Shown: one piece after another, positions 60,766 through 64,000 of the stretch
Layout: each line of letters begins with the position of its first letter
Position numbering within the stretch: the first letter of the stretch is position 1
From: Amycolatopsis orientalis DSM 40040 = KCTC 9412
GTDB lineage: Bacteria > Actinomycetota > Actinomycetes > Mycobacteriales > Pseudonocardiaceae
Direction: 5' to 3'
DNA: 64,000 bases
NCBI RefSeq assembly: GCF_000478275.1
Contig: NZ_ASJB01000009.1
Location: forward strand, 62,001-126,000
Notes under the pieces: model-generated
Seen by the model: the letters and a program-made list of their open reading frames with translations, nothing else
Databases searched by the model: none
Told to the model about the DNA's origin: nothing
Program-made: the position numbers and the translations under genes

Positions 60766-63347
60766 CGCACTCGCTCCTCCTCTTCGTTTTCAAGGCCCTC
60801 GTCGTCGAAAGCGAGGAGGTTCTTTTCCGGATCCTGACCAACATATGCGGGCAGCGAGATGACGACGGTGAGCCCGCCGCCGGGCGTGTCCTCCGCCCGG
60901 ATCCGCCCGCCCATCGCCTCGGTGAACCCCTTGGCGACCGACAGCCCCAGTCCTACCCCCGGCACGCTGTCGCGGTCTCCGCCCAGCCGCTGGAACGGCG
61001 CGAACGCCGAATCCGCGGTGCCCTTCTTGAGCCCGCGCCCGTGGTCGACGATACGCAGTTCGACGTGGTCGGAATGGGTGCTCGCGCGGGCCGAGACCGG
61101 CTCGCCGGACTTCCCGTGCCGCAGCGCGTTGTCGATCACGTTCGCCACGACCCGTTCCAGCAGGCCGGGATCGGCGCAGACCGACGGCAGCCGGGAGTCG
61201 ATCGCGACCACGACCGACTCCGAGTTGTCCACATTGGACAGGGCGTGCGAGACGACCTCGTCGTAGCCGACCGGGCGCAGATGCGGCCGGACGGCGCCGG
61301 TCGCCAGGCGGGAGGAGTCGAGCAGGTTGTCGATCAGCCCGGCGAGCCGGTCGGCCGATTCTTCGATCGCTTCGAGCAGTTCGTCGGTGTCCTCTTCGGA
61401 CAGTGAGATGTCGGTCGCGCGGAGGCTGCCGATGGACGCCTTGATCGACGTCAGCGGCGTGCGGAGGTCGTGCCCCACGGCCGAAAGCAGAGCCGTGCGC
61501 AGTTCGGTCGCCTCGGCCTTGCGCTCGGCGCGGACAGCGGCCTTCGCCGTCCGCTGCTGCCGGAGGGAAAGCAGTGCCTGCCCGGCGACGGCTTCCAGCA
61601 CCCCGCGGTCGGACGCGGGCAGGGTGCGGCCGCGCAGGGTGAGATGGACGTCGGCGGTCACCGCGATGTCGGCGTCGGCCTGATCCGGATCGGCGCAGGG
61701 ATCCGTCCCCGCGTTCGCGACCCGCTTCCATTTCCCGTCCCGCTTCTCCAGCAGGGTCACCGAAGTCATCCCGAAGTTCTCGCGGACCTTCTCCAGCAGC
61801 CGCTCGATCGGGTTGGTGTGCGTGAGCACGGTCCGCGCGTAGGACGCCAGCAGGGCCGCCTCCGTCCGTGCCCGTGCGGCCTGGGTGGCCCGCCGCGCGG
61901 CGGTGTCGACGACCGCCGCGACGAGGATCGCCACCAGGACCATCGCGACCAGGGTGATCACGTTCCGCGGCTCGTGGACGGTCAGCGTGTACAGCGGCGG
62001 GGTGAAGAAGAAGTTCAGCAGCCCCGCCGAGAACACCGCCGCCACCAGGGCGGGCCCGAGTCCGCCGACGAGCGCGACCAGCACCGTGGCGAGCACGTAG
62101 TCGACCACGTCGGTGGAGAAGTCGAGTTGATCCTTCAGCAGGACACCGATCAGCGTCGCCAGCGCCGGAAGGACCAGCGAAAGCGCCCAGCCGACCAGTC
62201 GTCGCGACGGTGTCAGCGGGCTCCGGCTGAACCGGGCGCGCAGCCGTCCGCCCGCCTGGGCGTGCGTGACCATGTGGACGTCGATGGGGCCGGATCGCTG
62301 GACCACGGCCGCGCCGATGCCCTCGTCGAACAGCCGCGCCACCCGGGACCGCCGTGAGGTCCCCACCACCAGCTGGGTGGCGTTCACTCCCCGCGCGAAA
62401 TCGAGCAGCGCCGTCGGCACGTCGTCGCCGACGACGGTGTGGAAGGTCGCGCCGACCTCGTCGGCCAGCTTCCGGTACTTCCCGACCGCCGTCGGCCCCA
62501 TCCCGGCCAGCCCGTCGCCGCGCAGGATGTGCAGCACCTGCAGTTCGGCGCCCGCGCGGTTCGCGATACGGCTCGCCCGGCGGATCAGCGTCTCGCTCTC
62601 CGGGCCGCCGGTGATGGACACGACCACCCGTTCGCGGGCTTCCCACGTGTCGGTGATCTTCTGCTCGGCCCGGTACCGCTGCAGGGCGACGTCCACCTGG
62701 TCGGCGACCCACAGCAGCGCGAGTTCCCGCAGCGCGGTGAGGTTGCCGGGCCGGAAGTAGTTGCCCAGCGCGGCGTCGATCCGCTCGGCCGGGTAGACGT
62801 TGCCGTGCGCCAGCCGCCGTCGCAGGGCCTCCGGGGTGATGTCGACCAGCTCCAGCTGCCCGGCCCGCCGCACAACCTCGTCCGGCACGGTCTCCTGCTG
62901 GGTGACGCCGGTGATCCGCTCGACGACGTCGTTGAGGCTCTGCAGATGCTGCACGTTGACCGTGGAGAGGACGTCGATCCCGGCGTCGAGCAGCTCGTCG
63001 ATGTCCTGCCAGCGCTTCTCGTTGCGCGACCCCGGCACGTTGGTGTGGGCGAGTTCGTCGACCACGGCGACCTCGGGCGCGCGGGCGAGCAGCGCGTCGA
63101 GGTCCATCTCGTCGAATTCGTGGTCCCGGTGCGCGGACCGGCGGCGCGGCACGATCTCCAGGCCCTCGACGAGTTCCGCGGTCTTCCGGCGCCCGTGCGT
63201 CTCGACCAGGCCGATGACCACGTCGGTGCCCCGGTCGAGGCGGCGGCGCGCCTCACCGAGCATCGCGTACGTCTTCCCGACGCCCGGGGCCGCGCCGAGG
63301 TAGATCCTCAGCTCACCCCGGCGCGGCTTGGTCGTGTTCTCGTCCAC
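60762..63347 (-). CDS. kdpD: Sensor histidine kinase KdpD
   Basis: An 861-residue potassium/turgor sensor kinase. N-terminal KdpD domain with GAAPGVGKTYAMLGEARRRL near residue 18 and VVDELAHTNVPGSRNEKRWQ near 100; USP domain near 230-350; four membrane helices near 395-490; GAF-like region; kinase H-box SAVGHDLRTPLTSIK near 630; ATPase N and G boxes NVIDNALRHG and GLGLSVAKGFTEAMGG. GTG 63347 gives the family start with a distant GGAGGAG inside the kdpC end; the frame upstream lies within kdpC and is not used. Confidence 0.95.
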   Translation of the reverse strand: MDENTTKPRRGELRIYLGAAPGVGKTYAMLGEARRRLDRGTDVVIGLVETHGRRKTAELVEGLEIVPRRRSAHRDHEFDEMDLDALLARAPEVAVVDELAHTNVPGSRNEKRWQDIDELLDAGIDVLSTVNVQHLQSLNDVVERITGVTQQETVPDEVVRRAGQLELVDITPEALRRRLAHGNVYPAERIDAALGNYFRPGNLTALRELALLWVADQVDVALQRYRAEQKITDTWEARERVVVSITGGPESETLIRRASRIANRAGAELQVLHILRGDGLAGMGPTAVGKYRKLADEVGATFHTVVGDDVPTALLDFARGVNATQLVVGTSRRSRVARLFDEGIGAAVVQRSGPIDVHMVTHAQAGGRLRARFSRSPLTPSRRLVGWALSLVLPALATLIGVLLKDQLDFSTDVVDYVLATVLVALVGGLGPALVAAVFSAGLLNFFFTPPLYTLTVHEPRNVITLVAMVLVAILVAAVVDTAARRATQAARARTEAALLASYARTVLTHTNPIERLLEKVRENFGMTSVTLLEKRDGKWKRVANAGTDPCADPDQADADIAVTADVHLTLRGRTLPASDRGVLEAVAGQALLSLRQQRTAKAAVRAERKAEATELRTALLSAVGHDLRTPLTSIKASIGSLRATDISLSEEDTDELLEAIEESADRLAGLIDNLLDSSRLATGAVRPHLRPVGYDEVVSHALSNVDNSESVVVAIDSRLPSVCADPGLLERVVANVIDNALRHGKSGEPVSARASTHSDHVELRIVDHGRGLKKGTADSAFAPFQRLGGDRDSVPGVGLGLSVAKGFTEAMGGRIRAEDTPGGGLTVVISLPAYVGQDPEKNLLAFDDEGLENEEEERVR

Positions 63348-63352
63348 GTCAG

Positions 63353-63973
63353 TCAGTGTGCTCCTCCGGCCGCGTCCCGCACGGCCAAGTTGACCTTCAG
63401 CACATTGACGCCCGGCACACCGATCCCGGCGCCGCCGGTGTTCTCGGCCACGAGCTGCCGGACCTTGTCCTCGGACAGGCCCGTGTTCCTGGCCACCCGC
63501 GCGATCTGGAGGTCGGCGTAGGCGACGCTGATCGACGGGTCCATCCCGGAGCTCGACGCCGTCACCGCGTCGGCGGGGACCTGCGACTCCTGGACACCTT
63601 CGCGGGCGGCGATCAGCTTCTTGCGCTCGCCGATCGCGGCGACCAGGTCCTCGTTGTACGTGCCCTTGTTCGAGGCGCCGGACGACGACGGATCGCCGGG
63701 GCCGAGCACGTCCTTCGACCCCGCGGACGGGCGGTTGTGGAACCACGGGTCCCTGGCCGGGTTGGCGGCCACCGGATCGACCCCGATCAGCGACGAGCCG
63801 ACGGCCTGCCCGTTCTGCGTGACGATCGAGCCCTCGGCGTTGCCTTCGAGCCCGGGGACGCGGGCGATCGCCCAGACGCCCAGCGGATAGACGACACCCA
63901 GCAGGACGGTGAAGACGAGCAGGACACGAAGCCCGGCGAGGGTCTGCTTGAACAGCGGTTTCACTTCAGTCAC
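63353..63973 (-). CDS. kdpC: Potassium-transporting ATPase subunit KdpC
   Basis: A 206-residue single-span subunit stabilising the KdpFABC pump. Membrane helix LAGLRVLLVFTVLLGVVYPL near residue 13-33; conserved AEGSIVTQNGQAVGSSLIGV, NPARDPWFHNRPSA near 70, GMDPSISVAYADLQIARVAR near 143 and GVPGVNVLKVNLAV at the end. GTG overlaps the preceding stop by 4 nt. Complete. Supplies potassium uptake under limitation together with KdpDE. Confidence 0.96.
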   Translation of the reverse strand: MTEVKPLFKQTLAGLRVLLVFTVLLGVVYPLGVWAIARVPGLEGNAEGSIVTQNGQAVGSSLIGVDPVAANPARDPWFHNRPSAGSKDVLGPGDPSSSGASNKGTYNEDLVAAIGERKKLIAAREGVQESQVPADAVTASSSGMDPSISVAYADLQIARVARNTGLSEDKVRQLVAENTGGAGIGVPGVNVLKVNLAVRDAAGGAH

Positions 63974-64000
63974 CCGATTCCAGGGATGAGACGGACGAGC
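63970..64000 (-). CDS. kdpB: Last codons of kdpB (rest outside window)
   Basis: The frame entering from the right edge reads LVRLIPGIG and stops at TGA 63970-63972, overlapping the kdpC GTG by 4 nt. Position directly before kdpC and the short hydrophobic ending fit the P-type ATPase subunit KdpB. Only nine residues are visible, so this rests on gene order. Confidence 0.6.
   Translation of the reverse strand, partial: LVRLIPGIG

Noticed and set aside
63348..63746. N-terminal extension of KdpD
   Set aside because: The upstream frame lies within kdpC and has no family similarity; KdpD begins at the KPRRGELRIYLGAAPGVGKT segment.

Overview
The window is a contiguous piece of a high-GC actinobacterial chromosome, most like Pseudonocardiales (Amycolatopsis-type). 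Evidence: strong G/C third-position bias, many GTG starts and 4-nt ATGA/GTGA gene overlaps, and the housekeeping order acyP-smc-ftsY-amt-glnB-glnD-ffh-(amidohydrolase)-rpsP on the minus strand, the order known from mycobacteria and relatives. Here that block is pulled apart. About 33 kb lies between ftsY and amt, and about 8 kb between glnD and ffh. No rRNA, tRNA, insertion sequence, phage or CRISPR was seen.

Layout. 0-5.8 kb (minus): rpsP (cut by the edge), two CPBP membrane proteases, an amidohydrolase, ffh and an unknown membrane-anchored protein. 6.0-11.1 kb (plus): a tightly coupled four-gene operon with a duplicated HAMP-type membrane receptor, PgsB- and PgsC-like poly-gamma-glutamate synthase subunits and an NlpC/P60 hydrolase. 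11.3-16.9 kb (minus): Ku, a small unknown, then glnD-glnB-amt behind GlnR-like boxes. 17.0-18.5 kb (plus): an RlmA-type methyltransferase and an FhuF-like Fe-S protein. 18.5-19.8 kb is a decayed stretch with a frameshifted LuxR gene, a headless CoA-binding pseudogene and several palindromes. 19.8-22.2 kb: a large secreted DNRLRE/lectin-like protein and a 58-residue membrane protein missed by a 60-aa cut-off.

22.3-47 kb is a purine-salvage and ureide-catabolism island. It encodes guanine deaminase, three-subunit xanthine dehydrogenase, an 8-oxoguanine deaminase-like enzyme set between the dehydrogenase subunits, a purine permease, an allophanate-hydrolase-related small protein, OHCU decarboxylase, HIU hydrolase, urate oxidase, allantoinase, allantoicase, malate synthase, a CitE-like lyase and DctA. 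Together these can take guanine, xanthine or 8-oxoguanine through urate and allantoin to ureidoglycolate, and glyoxylate on to malate. A recognisable ureidoglycolate lyase and urease are not in the window. PucR, IclR, MarR and a thiamine-binding-domain/HTH regulator sit among these genes. Related palindromes lie before allantoinase and before the IclR/malate synthase pair, suggesting one regulon split by about 21 kb.

47-64 kb: a TetR/MFS efflux pair, ftsY, anmK with a sodium:solute symporter (cell-wall sugar recycling), a secreted DUF3455 protein, smc, acyP, a Pro/Thr-rich envelope protein and the kdp potassium operon (kdpB edge, kdpC, kdpD, kdpE). Three families of long intergenic palindromes punctuate the whole window, nearly always at gene ends.
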